Part shown: in pieces, positions 25,155-34,233 of the stretch
Layout: the number at the start of each line of letters is the position of its first letter
Position numbering within the stretch: position 1 is the stretch's first letter
DNA from: an uncultured Alistipes sp.
GTDB taxonomy: Bacteria > Bacteroidota > Bacteroidia > Bacteroidales > Rikenellaceae
Direction of reading: 5' to 3'
DNA length: 39,179 bases
NCBI GenBank assembly: GCA_947177225.1
Contig: CAMWTS010000019.1
Location: forward strand, 1 to 39,179
The notes under the pieces: model-generated
The model's database searches: none
What the model was told of the DNA's origin: nothing
Seen by the model: only the letters and a program-made list of their open reading frames with translations
Position numbers and translations under genes: made by a program

Positions 25155-25229
25155 CTAATTTTTCGCTATTTTGCCCCGGACACGACGAGTTTTTTCACGA
25201 TATTACGGCACCGGGCAACACCTCTGCCG

Positions 25230-25282
25230 GGCAAAATCAAACTTTCGTTTGCTTTTTGTCACACCGCTTATTCGTAACTTTG
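25230..25282 (+). repeat. Promoter-bearing repeat unit, copy 1
   Basis: A 27-base segment (25230-25256) is identical to 25307-25333 and, like it, is followed by TTATTCGTAACTTTG. The unit contains an inverted repeat (GCAAAATCAAAC, loop TTTC, GTTTGCTTTT) and a TAACTTTG -7 box at 25275-25282. Here the TTG (25249-25251) to -7 spacing is 23 bases, three longer than in copy 2, so this copy may be weak or inactive. Confidence 0.75.
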
Positions 25283-25306
25283 GCTCCGCCGTAGCGACTC
25301 CCACTC

Positions 25307-25356
25307 GGCAAAATCAAACTTTCGTTTGCTTTTGCGCTCGTTTATTCGTAACTTTG
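25307..25356 (+). promoter_or_regulatory. Promoter of the yfhO-ftsX-uppP-truB cluster (repeat unit, copy 2)
   Basis: This is the second copy of the repeat. TTG (25326-25328), a 20-base spacer and TAACTTTG (25349-25356) make a good promoter. The hairpin (25308-25319 with 25324-25335, one mismatch, loop TTTC) overlaps the TTG element. Transcription would start near 25363, just before the ATGs at 25372 and 25378. Confidence 0.75.
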
Positions 25357-25377
25357 TCCGACTATACGATAATGTTT

Positions 25378-27873
25378 ATGAACATAAAGGATATATTCAT
25401 GCGCGGCATTCTGCCAGCCGTGGTGGCTGCGACCCTGTTCTGGGTGGTGTCGGCAACGCTCTTTTCGGCGCAACTCGAAGGGAAATCGCTCTCTCAGGGA
25501 GATACGCGCCAATACACCGGCATGTGGCGCGACATAAAGGAGTGTCGCGAACAAACGGGCGAAGATCCGCAGTGGACAGGAGCGATGTTCTCGGGCATGC
25601 CCGCATATCTGGTCAATGTCGAATACCCGTCGCAAGCCGTCAAACACACTCTGGGACAGGTCATACACATAGTCGACGAGCCGATGAGCCTGATACTCTT
25701 CGCCATGGTCGCCATGTGGATAGCCCTGCTTCTGATGGGAATCAATCCGTGGATAGGAATGGTAGGAGCACTGGCCTACGGATTGTCGACCTATTTCCTG
25801 CTGATAATCGATGCCGGACACATCACGAAGATGCGTGCATTGGTCTATGCCCCGCTCGTAGTGGCAGGCGTGTGGTATACGCTTCGGCGCAACATGTGGG
25901 TCGGCGGCGTGGTGACGGCCGTTGCACTGTCGCTCGAAATAGGAGCCAACCACCCGCAGATAACATATTATTTCGCCCTTGCGGCAGCGGCTCTGTGGAT
26001 AAGCGAAATGTGGTTTGCACACAAGCAGCACGCATGGCGCGGGTTCGCACGACGCACAGCTGTTCTGGCCGTTGCGGCACTGCTGGCCGCAGGCTCCAAC
26101 TTCTCGCCGCTGTGGTACACGATGCAGCATCAGAAATACACCACGCGAGGCGGCTCGGAGCTGGCCGAGAGCGATGCCGAACGCAAAAATCTGTCGCTCG
26201 ACTACGCCACGGCATGGAGCTACGGCAAGGCCGAAAGCCTCAACATGCTGATCCCCGGAATGACGGGAGGGTCGTCGGCTGCTGCCCCGGTCGAGCATGG
26301 AGAGGTCGAAAAGGCTCTGAAATCGCTTGGCGTATCGGACAACGACACCGAGACCATAATGAAAGCCGGATACTTCGGCGGTTACTGGGGCGACCAGCCC
26401 GGCACAGCAGGCCCCACGTATCTGGGTGCGGCCGCCATAATGCTTGCGGCAGTCGGACTGACGCTCACCCGCGGCCGCAACAAGTGGTGGATAGTGGCCG
26501 TATCCATACTGTCGCTGCTGCTGGCATGGGGCAGCAATTTCATGGGATTCACAGAGCTCGCATTTAAGATACTGCCCGGATATGCCAAGTTCCGCACCGT
26601 ATCGATGGCTCTTGTAGTAGTGGAGTGGAGCGTACCTCTGTTGGCGGCACTGGCACTCAGAGAGCTGTGGCGCACCGAAATGTCGTGGAGGCAGGTGACG
26701 GCACGGGTGGCGGCATGCGGCGGCACACTGATACTCGTATCGCTCGCCGTATTGGCGCTCACCGGCGGCTTCGGCAGCGACAAGGGTCCCGGCATGATAG
26801 CCTATCTCACCGGCGACTCGCCTGAAACATACGCACTGCACGACGCACTGGTAGCCGATCGCAAGACACTGCTGGCAACCGACGTATGGCGCACGATAGG
26901 GTTCATCGCAGCAACAGGTGCCGCAATAGCGGTATTCGCACGGCTCAGATCGTGCGACCGGCTGTCGCAAAATACGCGCAAGGCACTGCCTTACGCCTTG
27001 ACACTGGCCACGGGCATACTGGTCGTTTGGGATCTGGCAGGCGTAGACCGCCGCTTCTTCAACGACGACAACTTCCAGGACGCAGCCCCGACCGAGATAC
27101 GCCCCACCGCAGCCGACCGCGAAATACTGCGCGACAAGGATCCGGGATACCGGGTGATGAATCTCGACGTATCGACCTACAACGATGCCACCACCTCCTA
27201 TTTCCACCGCTCGATAGGCGGTTATCACGGAGCCAAGCTGGGTCGTTATCAGGATCTGATCGACGTATACGCCCAAGGCGGCCGCAAGATCATGGAGCCG
27301 GAAATAGCCGCCATGCTCAACTGCCGCTACATAATATACGACGGTGAGGCCGTGACGCTCGCCGAGGCCTTCGGGGTCGAACCGCTGGGTGCCGCATGGT
27401 TCGTAGCCGGCACGCAACGCCAAAGCGGTGCACGCAACGAACTCACCGCATTGGGCAGAACAGACCTTGCGACGACGGCCGTAGTGGGCGACGATGCTCC
27501 GGTCGCCGGCAAGAGCTACGATGCCACCGGCACCATAACCCTCAGCGAGTATCAGCCCAACCGTCTGAAATACGAATACTCGTCCGAGGGCGAGGCACTG
27601 GCCGTATTCTCGGAGATATACTTCCCCGACGGCTGGACGGCATCGATAGACGGAAAGGAGGCTCCCTACTTCCGCGTCGACTATCTGCTGCGCGGCATGG
27701 AGCTGCCGGCTGGCCGTCACACGGTGGAGTGGCGTTTCCGTGCCCCCGGGTGGGCGATGGCCGAAGGTATAACCCAGGCTTCGTCGCTTGCAATACTGGC
27801 GGCATGCGCGGCACTGATCGCCGCAGCCGCATGGCATGCAGCCCGGCGTCGCCGAAACAGTAAAACACGATAA
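25378..27873 (+). CDS. YfhO-like large integral membrane protein
   Basis: An 831-residue protein with many hydrophobic segments (about 12-14), beginning MNIKDIFMRGILPAVVAATLFWVVSATLF, then a soluble C-terminal domain (about 590-790) and a final TM followed by RRRRNSKTR. The YfhO family resembles GT-C membrane glycosyltransferases; in Firmicutes YfhO is linked to lipoteichoic acid glycosylation, but its Bacteroidota role is unknown. Extracytoplasmic stretch GDTRQYTGMWRDIKECREQTG has the acidic pattern expected of the first loop. An in-frame ATG at 25372 is equally possible; longer starts run through the promoter repeats. Confidence 0.88.
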   Translation: MNIKDIFMRGILPAVVAATLFWVVSATLFSAQLEGKSLSQGDTRQYTGMWRDIKECREQTGEDPQWTGAMFSGMPAYLVNVEYPSQAVKHTLGQVIHIVDEPMSLILFAMVAMWIALLLMGINPWIGMVGALAYGLSTYFLLIIDAGHITKMRALVYAPLVVAGVWYTLRRNMWVGGVVTAVALSLEIGANHPQITYYFALAAAALWISEMWFAHKQHAWRGFARRTAVLAVAALLAAGSNFSPLWYTMQHQKYTTRGGSELAESDAERKNLSLDYATAWSYGKAESLNMLIPGMTGGSSAAAPVEHGEVEKALKSLGVSDNDTETIMKAGYFGGYWGDQPGTAGPTYLGAAAIMLAAVGLTLTRGRNKWWIVAVSILSLLLAWGSNFMGFTELAFKILPGYAKFRTVSMALVVVEWSVPLLAALALRELWRTEMSWRQVTARVAACGGTLILVSLAVLALTGGFGSDKGPGMIAYLTGDSPETYALHDALVADRKTLLATDVWRTIGFIAATGAAIAVFARLRSCDRLSQNTRKALPYALTLATGILVVWDLAGVDRRFFNDDNFQDAAPTEIRPTAADREILRDKDPGYRVMNLDVSTYNDATTSYFHRSIGGYHGAKLGRYQDLIDVYAQGGRKIMEPEIAAMLNCRYIIYDGEAVTLAEAFGVEPLGAAWFVAGTQRQSGARNELTALGRTDLATTAVVGDDAPVAGKSYDATGTITLSEYQPNRLKYEYSSEGEALAVFSEIYFPDGWTASIDGKEAPYFRVDYLLRGMELPAGRHTVEWRFRAPGWAMAEGITQASSLAILAACAALIAAAAWHAARRRRNSKTR

Positions 27874-27884
27874 ACCGGATAATT

Positions 27885-28772
27885 ATGAGTAACCGTGATA
27901 AACGTTTGAAACGCAGGGTGCGCTGGTCGTATGTCATATCGACCGTGAGCATAGCGTTGGTACTGTTCATGTTAGGCTCGGTGAGCTACGTGATGATGTC
28001 GGCACTGTCGGCATCTCGCTCGCTGCGCGAAAACGTGGTATTGTCGGTCGAGCTAGCCGACTCGCTCTTCTCCAACGAGAAGCAGGCCGTCTACGACCGC
28101 ATCGTATCGCGACGGGAGGTGGCCGATGTTGAGTACATGGCCAAGCAGGACAAGATCAACGACGAGGAGTTCCGCAGGGTATTCGCCTCGCAGATCGACG
28201 AGTTGTTGCAGCAGAATCCCCTGCGCGACTCATACGAGGTGTCGCTTTCGGCCGATCACGCGTCGGAGCAGGACGTCGAAGCATTCATTTCCGACATCAG
28301 CTCGGCAACGGGAGTGGAGTATGTGGCCGTGCCGCCCATAAGCGTCATCGAGACCATGCAGACCACGGTGCGCCATATCAGCTGGTCGCTGGTGATCTTC
28401 CTGGCCGTTCTGCTGTTTATCTCGATTCTGCTGCTCAACAACACCATACGTCTGGCCATATACGCCAAACGCTATCTGATAAACACCATGAAGCTGGTGG
28501 GAGCCACCAAGTGGTATATCATGCGGCCGCTGCTGCGCAGCGCGCTGCGCCAGGGCATACTGGCCGGAGCGGGAGCAGGCATACTGATGTGCGTGGCACT
28601 CTACGGAGTCGAACGCTTCACTCCCGCAGGCATACGCATGCTGCCGCACGAGGAGGTGGCGGCGATCATCGGGGCGATGATGGTCGTGGGCGTAGTCATA
28701 TCGGTGGCATTCAGCGCACTGGCCATCAACAAATTCGTCAACATGAAGTCAAACAAGATACATCTTTATTAA
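27885..28772 (+). CDS. ftsX: Cell division protein FtsX
   Basis: A 295-residue permease-like protein with four TM helices (about 16-40, 160-185, 218-243, 255-280) and an extracytoplasmic domain between TM1 and TM2, as in FtsX. The FtsX core is clear: NTIRLAIYAKRYLINTMKLVGATKWYIMRPLL. FtsX works with the ATPase FtsE to activate peptidoglycan hydrolases at the septum. No ftsE is adjacent, which is usual in Bacteroidota. It starts 11 bases after yfhO and is followed after one base by the DUF3098 gene. Confidence 0.95.
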   Translation: MSNRDKRLKRRVRWSYVISTVSIALVLFMLGSVSYVMMSALSASRSLRENVVLSVELADSLFSNEKQAVYDRIVSRREVADVEYMAKQDKINDEEFRRVFASQIDELLQQNPLRDSYEVSLSADHASEQDVEAFISDISSATGVEYVAVPPISVIETMQTTVRHISWSLVIFLAVLLFISILLLNNTIRLAIYAKRYLINTMKLVGATKWYIMRPLLRSALRQGILAGAGAGILMCVALYGVERFTPAGIRMLPHEEVAAIIGAMMVVGVVISVAFSALAINKFVNMKSNKIHLY

Positions 28773-28773
28773 C

Positions 28774-29058
28774 ATGAAGCTCAAAAAACGATGGCACGAA
28801 CTTTCGAGTGAAAACGATGCTCGCATGCCTCTGACATTGAAGAACTACGTACTGCTGATCGTCGGCTTTGCCGTAATAGTCGCCGGCTTTGCCCTTATGT
28901 CGGGCGGAGGCAGCCACACGGCCGAAGAGTTCGACTACTCGATATTCTCGTGGCGGCGCATATCGCTGGCACCTGTGATGGTAGTCGCCGGATTCGTATT
29001 CGAGATATACGCCATACTCAAACGCTTTCCCGCAAAAAGCGGCGACAAAAGATCGTAA
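28774..29058 (+). CDS. DUF3098 membrane protein
   Basis: A 94-residue protein with two TM segments (about 25-43 and 66-84) and a short charged N-terminus. The spacing element EEFDYSIFSWRRISLAPVMVVAGFV is typical of DUF3098, which in Bacteroidota follows ftsX. Function is unknown; its constant position between ftsX and uppP suggests an envelope or division role. The ATG begins one base after the ftsX stop. Confidence 0.85.
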   Translation: MKLKKRWHELSSENDARMPLTLKNYVLLIVGFAVIVAGFALMSGGGSHTAEEFDYSIFSWRRISLAPVMVVAGFVFEIYAILKRFPAKSGDKRS

Positions 29059-29070
29059 TCGCATCGGCAA

Positions 29071-29865
29071 ATGGATACTTTACAAGCCATAATTTTAGGC
29101 ATAGTGCAGGGACTCACCGAGTTTCTTCCCGTATCGAGCAGCGGGCACCTGCAACTGGCCAAAGAGCTGCTCGGTGTGGAAATAGCAGAAAACCTCACCT
29201 TCGACGTGACGCTGCATGCGGCCACGGTGTTGAGCACCATCGTGGTGCTGTGGAGCGAGATACGCCGTCTGATATGCGGACTCTTCTCGCGCAGGTTCAA
29301 CGAAGAGCAGGCATTCGTCCTGAAAATCATCATATCGATGATACCGATAGGCATCGTCGGGCTGCTGCTGCGCGACAAGATCGACATGATGCTCTCGTCG
29401 CCATACATAATGGTCATCGTTGGAGCCATGCTGCTGCTGACATCGGCACTGCTGGCATTCGCCTATTACGCCAAGCCCCGCATCAAGGAGCGAATATCGT
29501 ATCGCGATGCGCTGATAATAGGCATAGCGCAGGCCGTGGCCTCTATGCCCGGACTGTCGCGTTCGGGCTCAACCATAGCCACGGGTCTGCTGCTGGGCAA
29601 CAAGAGATCGAGCGTGGCCACCTTCTCGTTTCTGATGGTGCTCGCCCCGATTCTGGGCGAGATGCTTCTGGAAATCGCAGGCGGCGAGTTCTCGGCAACG
29701 GGCATCGATACCGCCGCACTGGCGGCAGGCTTCGTCTCGGCATTCGCGGTGGGCTGTCTGGCCTGCAAGTTCATGATCGAGATCGTCAAGCGCGGCAAGC
29801 TGATATGGTTCGCCGCATACTGTGCCGTGGTAGGACTTACCGCCATTTTGTCATACATATTCTAA
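29071..29865 (+). CDS. uppP: Undecaprenyl-diphosphatase (UppP/BacA)
   Basis: A 264-residue integral membrane phosphatase that recycles undecaprenyl diphosphate to the monophosphate carrier for peptidoglycan and other glycans. Both signature regions are intact: GLTEFLPVSSSGHLQL near the start and MPGLSRSGSTIATG in the middle. About eight TM helices, normal length. It lies 12 bases after the DUF3098 gene and 14 before truB, in the same operon. Confidence 0.97.
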   Translation: MDTLQAIILGIVQGLTEFLPVSSSGHLQLAKELLGVEIAENLTFDVTLHAATVLSTIVVLWSEIRRLICGLFSRRFNEEQAFVLKIIISMIPIGIVGLLLRDKIDMMLSSPYIMVIVGAMLLLTSALLAFAYYAKPRIKERISYRDALIIGIAQAVASMPGLSRSGSTIATGLLLGNKRSSVATFSFLMVLAPILGEMLLEIAGGEFSATGIDTAALAAGFVSAFAVGCLACKFMIEIVKRGKLIWFAAYCAVVGLTAILSYIF

Positions 29866-29879
29866 CTCCGAACAAACAT

Positions 29880-30605
29880 ATGAAAGACGATTCATCGCTC
29901 ACGGGCGTCGACTTCGCCGAGGGCTACATAGCCGTTATCGACAAACCGTTGGAGTGGACCTCGACCGACGTGGTGCGCAAAATAAAGTTCGCACTGCGCA
30001 AATGCGGATACCCCAAAATCAAGGTTGGACATGCCGGCACGCTCGACCCTCTGGCCACGGGCATACTGCTCGTATGCGTGGGCAAAGCCACCAAAATGGT
30101 GGAGGCGCTGCAAGCCGAGCAGAAGGAGTATATAGCCGAATTGGAGTTGGGCGCAACCACGCCCAGCGGCGACATGGAACACGAGATCGATGCGCACTAC
30201 CCCACCCGGCACATCACGCGCGAGGCTGTCGAGCAGGCACTTCGCTCGCTCACCGGCGAGCGGTTGCAGGCGCCGCCAATCTACTCGGCCAAGAAGGTGG
30301 AGGGAGTGCGTGCCTACGAGTTCGCCCGCGCCGGCGAGAGCGTGGAGCTGCGACGCGCACAGATCAACATCTACGAAATGGAGCTCTTGGAGTACGACAT
30401 GCCGCGCATAAAGATACGGGTGGTGTGCAGCAAAGGCACCTATATCCGTTCGCTGGCTTTCGAGATCGGCGAAGCACTCGCCAGCGGAGCATATCTGCGT
30501 TCGCTGCGCCGCACCCGCAGCGGCGGATTCCGAGTCGAAAACGCCTTCGAATTGGACGGATTCATGGAAAAATTGCATGAATGTGAAACAAAATCGGCGA
30601 ATTAA
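29880..30605 (+). CDS. truB: tRNA pseudouridine-55 synthase
   Basis: A 241-residue enzyme making pseudouridine 55 in the T-loop of tRNAs. The catalytic motif GHAGTLDPLATG contains Asp56; DKPLEWTSTDVV, KATKMVEALQAEQKEYIAEL and CSKGTYIRSLA are all standard TruB. It lacks a long C-terminal PUA domain, ending soon after RRTRSGGFRVENAF, as in other short bacterial TruB proteins. The start MKDDSSL follows uppP by 14 bases; the longer frame overlaps uppP and is a shadow. Confidence 0.96.
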   Translation: MKDDSSLTGVDFAEGYIAVIDKPLEWTSTDVVRKIKFALRKCGYPKIKVGHAGTLDPLATGILLVCVGKATKMVEALQAEQKEYIAELELGATTPSGDMEHEIDAHYPTRHITREAVEQALRSLTGERLQAPPIYSAKKVEGVRAYEFARAGESVELRRAQINIYEMELLEYDMPRIKIRVVCSKGTYIRSLAFEIGEALASGAYLRSLRRTRSGGFRVENAFELDGFMEKLHECETKSAN

Positions 30606-30656
30606 CGTATATATTCTGATTGTTATCTTGTAAATTTTAGATTTTATTATTGGAAC

Positions 30657-31706
30657 ATGAAGTTATCGCAATACGGTTACGAGTTCTCGTCGGAGATGAT
30701 CGCCAAATATCCGACGGAGAATCGCGACGATTCACGACTGATGGTGGTCAATCGCAAGACGGGCGAGATCGAACATCGAATATTCAAAGACATCATCGAA
30801 TATTTCGATGAAAAAGACATGTTCATCTTCAACGACACCAAGGTCTTTCCTGCCCGCCTGCACGGCAACAAGGAGAAGACGGGTGCCGATATCGAGATAT
30901 TCCTTCTGCGCGAACTGAACCGCGAACTGCGTCTGTGGGACGTGCTGGTCGATCCGGCGCGCAAGATCCGAATAGGCAACAAACTCTATTTCGGCGAAGA
31001 CGACCTGATGGGAGCCGAGGTAATAGACAACACCACCTCGCGCGGACGCACGCTGCGATTCCTGTTCGACGGCAGCTACGAGGAGTTCAAGGAGGCTCTG
31101 TTCCGTCTGGGCGAAACGCCGCTGCCGCGCTGGGTGCGCGAGACGGTCGAGCCGGAGGACGCCGAGCGTTACCAGACCATATTCGCCCGTCATGAGGGTG
31201 CCGTGGCGGCACCGACAGCCGGCATGCACTTCTCGAAGCATCTGCTCAAACGCATGGAGATACGCGGCATCGACTCCACATTCATCACCCTGCATGTGGG
31301 TCTGGGCAATTTCCGCACGGTCGACGTGGAGGATCTGTCCAAACACAAGATGGACTCCGAGCAGTTCGTCATATCGCAGCAGGCTGCCGAGGCGGTCAAC
31401 GGCGCCAAGGCCGAAGGCCACAAGGTGGTGGCAATAGGCACCACTGTGATGCGCGCCATCGAGACGGCTGTCTCGACCAACGGCATGATAAAGCAGATGG
31501 AGGGCTGGACCAACAAGTTCATCTTCCACCCCTATCAGTTCACCGTAGCCGATGCCATGGTCTCTAACTTCCAGCTGCCCTACTCGACCCAGCTGATGAT
31601 GGTTGCGGCATTCGGAGGCTACGATACGGTGATGAACGCATACGATGTGGCACGCCGCGAGGGTTATCGTTTCGGCACTTATGGCGATGCCATGCTGATA
31701 TTATAG
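30657..31706 (+). CDS. queA: tRNA preQ1(34) S-adenosylmethionine ribosyltransferase-isomerase
   Basis: A 349-residue enzyme of queuosine synthesis that moves the ribosyl group of S-adenosylmethionine to preQ1 at the tRNA wobble position. Characteristic blocks: [46 protein letters not shown] and [13 protein letters not shown] [13 protein letters not shown], ending [12 protein letters not shown]. It starts 51 bases after truB in an AT-rich gap with no exact promoter match, so it may be co-transcribed with truB. Confidence 0.96.
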   Translation: MKLSQYGYEFSSEMIAKYPTENRDDSRLMVVNRKTGEIEHRIFKDIIEYFDEKDMFIFNDTKVFPARLHGNKEKTGADIEIFLLRELNRELRLWDVLVDPARKIRIGNKLYFGEDDLMGAEVIDNTTSRGRTLRFLFDGSYEEFKEALFRLGETPLPRWVRETVEPEDAERYQTIFARHEGAVAAPTAGMHFSKHLLKRMEIRGIDSTFITLHVGLGNFRTVDVEDLSKHKMDSEQFVISQQAAEAVNGAKAEGHKVVAIGTTVMRAIETAVSTNGMIKQMEGWTNKFIFHPYQFTVADAMVSNFQLPYSTQLMMVAAFGGYDTVMNAYDVARREGYRFGTYGDAMLIL

Positions 31707-31716
31707 AAATTTTTTG

Positions 31717-31724
31717 TATATTTG
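31717..31724 (+). promoter_or_regulatory. -7 element of the GT5-like/DUF4270 pair
   Basis: TATATTTG fits TAnnTTTG and lies 26 bases before the ATG, just after the queA stop. No TTG is present at the standard spacing. Confidence 0.5.
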
Positions 31725-31750
31725 CAAAAGTAAACAATCGGTTAGGGGTC

Positions 31751-32557
31751 ATGGCAACAAGCAGAATATTATACGTATGTCAGGAGATCACGCCCTACCT
31801 GCCTGAGAACGAGCTTTCGGGATTGAGTCTCGAAATGGCGCGCCAGATGCAGGAGCGCGGGTGCGAGGTGCGTACCTTCATGCCGCGATACGGGTGTATC
31901 AACGAGCGTCGCAATCAGCTTCACGAGGTGATACGGCTCTCGGGCATGAATCTCATCATCAACGACAACGATCACCAGCTAATAATCAAGGTCGCCTCCA
32001 TACCATCTGCGCGTATCCAGATCTATTTCATCGACAACGACGACTACTTCGCCCGCAAGTCGATACTCAAAGATGCCGCCGGAGAGGAGTTCGCCGACAA
32101 CGACGACCGTGCGATATTCTTCGCCCGCGGCGTATTGGAGACTGTCAAGAAGCTGCGCTGGACGCCCAACATCGTACATTGCCACGGCTGGTTCTCCGCC
32201 ATCGTGCCCATGTACCTGCGCAAGGTGTTCTACGACGATCCCGTCTTCCGCGACGTGAAGATCGTGCTGTCGCTGCCCGACGACCGATTCGAAAAACCGC
32301 TCTGCGAGTCTATGCGCTCGAAGATAGAGAGCGAAGGCATTCTGGACAGCAATCTGAAAATTCTCAATACTCCGTCATACGAAAATCTCTATCGTTTCGT
32401 TATTGATTATGCCGACGGTGTGATCGCCACTTCACCTGCCGCCGACAGCTCGCTGTTGGAGTATGCGCGCAGCCAGGGCAAAAAGGTATTGGAGTACGGA
32501 TCGCCCGACAAGGCGGAGACCTTCGATAATTACAAACGATTCTATGAGGAGTTATAA
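31751..32557 (+). CDS. Glycogen/starch-synthase-like protein (GT5 N-terminal domain only)
   Basis: A 268-residue cytosolic protein resembling the N-terminal Rossmann half of GT5 glycogen synthase (ILYVCQEITPYLPENELSGL, VRTFMPRYGCINERR, NIVHCHGWFSAIVP). The C-terminal GT-B half is absent. The nucleotide-sugar motif KTGGL is replaced by ENELSGL, and the HCHDW motif reads HCHGW. It is therefore unlikely to make glycogen. Annotation pipelines usually label this Bacteroidota family glycogen synthase, which I think is misleading. Its last 14 bases overlap the DUF4270 gene, so the two are probably co-translated. Confidence 0.82.
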   Translation: MATSRILYVCQEITPYLPENELSGLSLEMARQMQERGCEVRTFMPRYGCINERRNQLHEVIRLSGMNLIINDNDHQLIIKVASIPSARIQIYFIDNDDYFARKSILKDAAGEEFADNDDRAIFFARGVLETVKKLRWTPNIVHCHGWFSAIVPMYLRKVFYDDPVFRDVKIVLSLPDDRFEKPLCESMRSKIESEGILDSNLKILNTPSYENLYRFVIDYADGVIATSPAADSSLLEYARSQGKKVLEYGSPDKAETFDNYKRFYEEL

Positions 32558-34160
32558 ATATTTACTACGAGTTGTATTGATGACCGTGAGCGGTGTGCTG
32601 ATGCTGTCGGCATGCACCACTACGGCCGACTATACCATGGGCGAGGAGTTCGTGCCCGACAACCAGCAGTTCTCGATACGCCGCCGCACATATTCGGGCG
32701 GCAAGCTCCATGAAAACGGAGAGTCGATCGACTGCGCACTGGCACAGACGCGTCTGTATCAGACCGATTCGGTGAAATCGGGCAATCTCTCATACGTATA
32801 TTTCGGCCAGGAGCAGAGCGATACGTTCGGCATGCGCAAAGCTGGATTCTTCTCGCAGATGCTGTTCAACTACACTCTCGACGAGGAGCGCGGCTGGGGT
32901 TATCGCCCCATCTTCGACTCGATGCAGCTTGCATTGGAGATCAAGTCGTTCCACGGCGACACGACCTACAAACAGCGTTTCAACGTCTACGAGATCACCT
33001 CGAACGACTATTTCGAGGACATACCCGATTCGACATTCTATATCAGCTTCGACGCCGCAAAATACATAGGCAGCGAACCGATCTTCACCTTCACGTTCCC
33101 CGATCAGGACAACGGCGTCTACACCACCTCCACCGAGGTGCGCCTGCATGAGACCCCCGCAACCCGCGACTATATCAACCGTCTGATGCTGTTGAAAAAC
33201 ATGGACGACAACGACGGCTTTGCAAAAGATGTCGACGAACTCTACACCGTGGGCAACGAAGACAAATTCGTCGAAGCCTTCAAAGGTGTCTATGTGGTTC
33301 CGGCCGACGACCTGTCGCAGAGTACGCGCGGCGCGATGTATGCGTCGGATATCGAGACCACGGGACTTTACCTCTACTCGCGCAGCCGCGAGCAGGAGGA
33401 TCCCACGATCATACGCGACACCAACTATATGGTCTACAACCTGTACCTCAACCCCTCGACCTACGGCAAGCTGGCCGCTGGCAACGTTTCGATCAACACT
33501 GTCGAGCACGATTTCTCGGCCGTGACGTTATTCGATCAGGCCGCTATCGACTCGGAGAACGCTGATCGGGCAGAGGTTCTGACCGGCTTTATCGACGGTA
33601 TGGGCGGCGTTGTGACCGAGGTGCGATTCTCCGACGAGATGTTGCAGTCGCTGGCCGATCTGGTACTGGCCGAGGATTGCAACTCCGTATCGGTCAATCA
33701 GGCCATGCTGAGCGTATACGTAGAGCATTCGGATTACGACTACATGCAGATCAATCCGACCATTATGGCACCCATTCTCGACAAGGCCATGACGCGCCTG
33801 GGCATGTACACCAACTACAAGAGCATGACGGCCATACCCGATTATCTCTACACCTACGAGTCGTCATATACGGTTGCCTACGACGGCAATCTCAACCGCT
33901 CGCTGGCATGTTACAAGATGGACATATCGAACTATATACAGTCGTTAATCATGGCCTGCGCGGACAATCTGAAAGAGGACGGGCGCACGGTCGACTTCGA
34001 CAAGATCAGCGAGGTGCATCGTCGCGTATATCTTGCCCCCGAGGCATACGGCCTGTTCGGTTTCGATCGTGTGGCCATCATCGGAGGCAACTCCGAGGTC
34101 GGAGGGCAGCGCAACAGCGCACCCATAACGCTCGATATGACATACACGGTATTCAAATAG
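32544..34160 (+). CDS. DUF4270 lipoprotein
   Basis: A 538-residue exported lipoprotein; the signal ends in lipobox LMLSAC (Cys24). The mature part begins TTTADYTMGEEFV and continues with beta-rich segments separated by DNDGF-like acidic loops, typical of Bacteroidota DUF4270 proteins. Function is unknown. The start overlaps the GT5-like gene by 14 bases. It ends in a tidy stop before a hairpin at 34184-34207. Confidence 0.85.
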   Translation: MRSYKYLLRVVLMTVSGVLMLSACTTTADYTMGEEFVPDNQQFSIRRRTYSGGKLHENGESIDCALAQTRLYQTDSVKSGNLSYVYFGQEQSDTFGMRKAGFFSQMLFNYTLDEERGWGYRPIFDSMQLALEIKSFHGDTTYKQRFNVYEITSNDYFEDIPDSTFYISFDAAKYIGSEPIFTFTFPDQDNGVYTTSTEVRLHETPATRDYINRLMLLKNMDDNDGFAKDVDELYTVGNEDKFVEAFKGVYVVPADDLSQSTRGAMYASDIETTGLYLYSRSREQEDPTIIRDTNYMVYNLYLNPSTYGKLAAGNVSINTVEHDFSAVTLFDQAAIDSENADRAEVLTGFIDGMGGVVTEVRFSDEMLQSLADLVLAEDCNSVSVNQAMLSVYVEHSDYDYMQINPTIMAPILDKAMTRLGMYTNYKSMTAIPDYLYTYESSYTVAYDGNLNRSLACYKMDISNYIQSLIMACADNLKEDGRTVDFDKISEVHRRVYLAPEAYGLFGFDRVAIIGGNSEVGGQRNSAPITLDMTYTVFK

Positions 34161-34183
34161 ATATTAATGAGTCAAACGACGGC

Positions 34184-34207
34184 AAACCTAAGTTAACGCT
34201 TAGGTTT
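34184..34207 (+). terminator. Terminator-like hairpin after the DUF4270 gene
   Basis: AAACCTAAG pairs perfectly with CTTAGGTTT around TTAACG. Only TT-GC-TG follows, and the topA start is 26 bases on, so it may be a partial terminator or a topA leader hairpin. Confidence 0.55.
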
Positions 34208-34233
34208 TGCTGTATGAAGAAGTTGAGATAGCA

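Noticed and set aside
25171..25377. N-terminal extension of the YfhO-like protein
   Set aside because: It would translate both promoter repeats. The membrane protein begins naturally at 25372 or 25378.
25342..27837. An 831-codon minus-strand open frame opposite yfhO, and a similar 633-codon frame opposite pnp (9392-11293)
   Set aside because: No domains, odd composition rich in Cys, His, Tyr and Arg, and complete overlap with well-supported genes. These are high-GC shadows.
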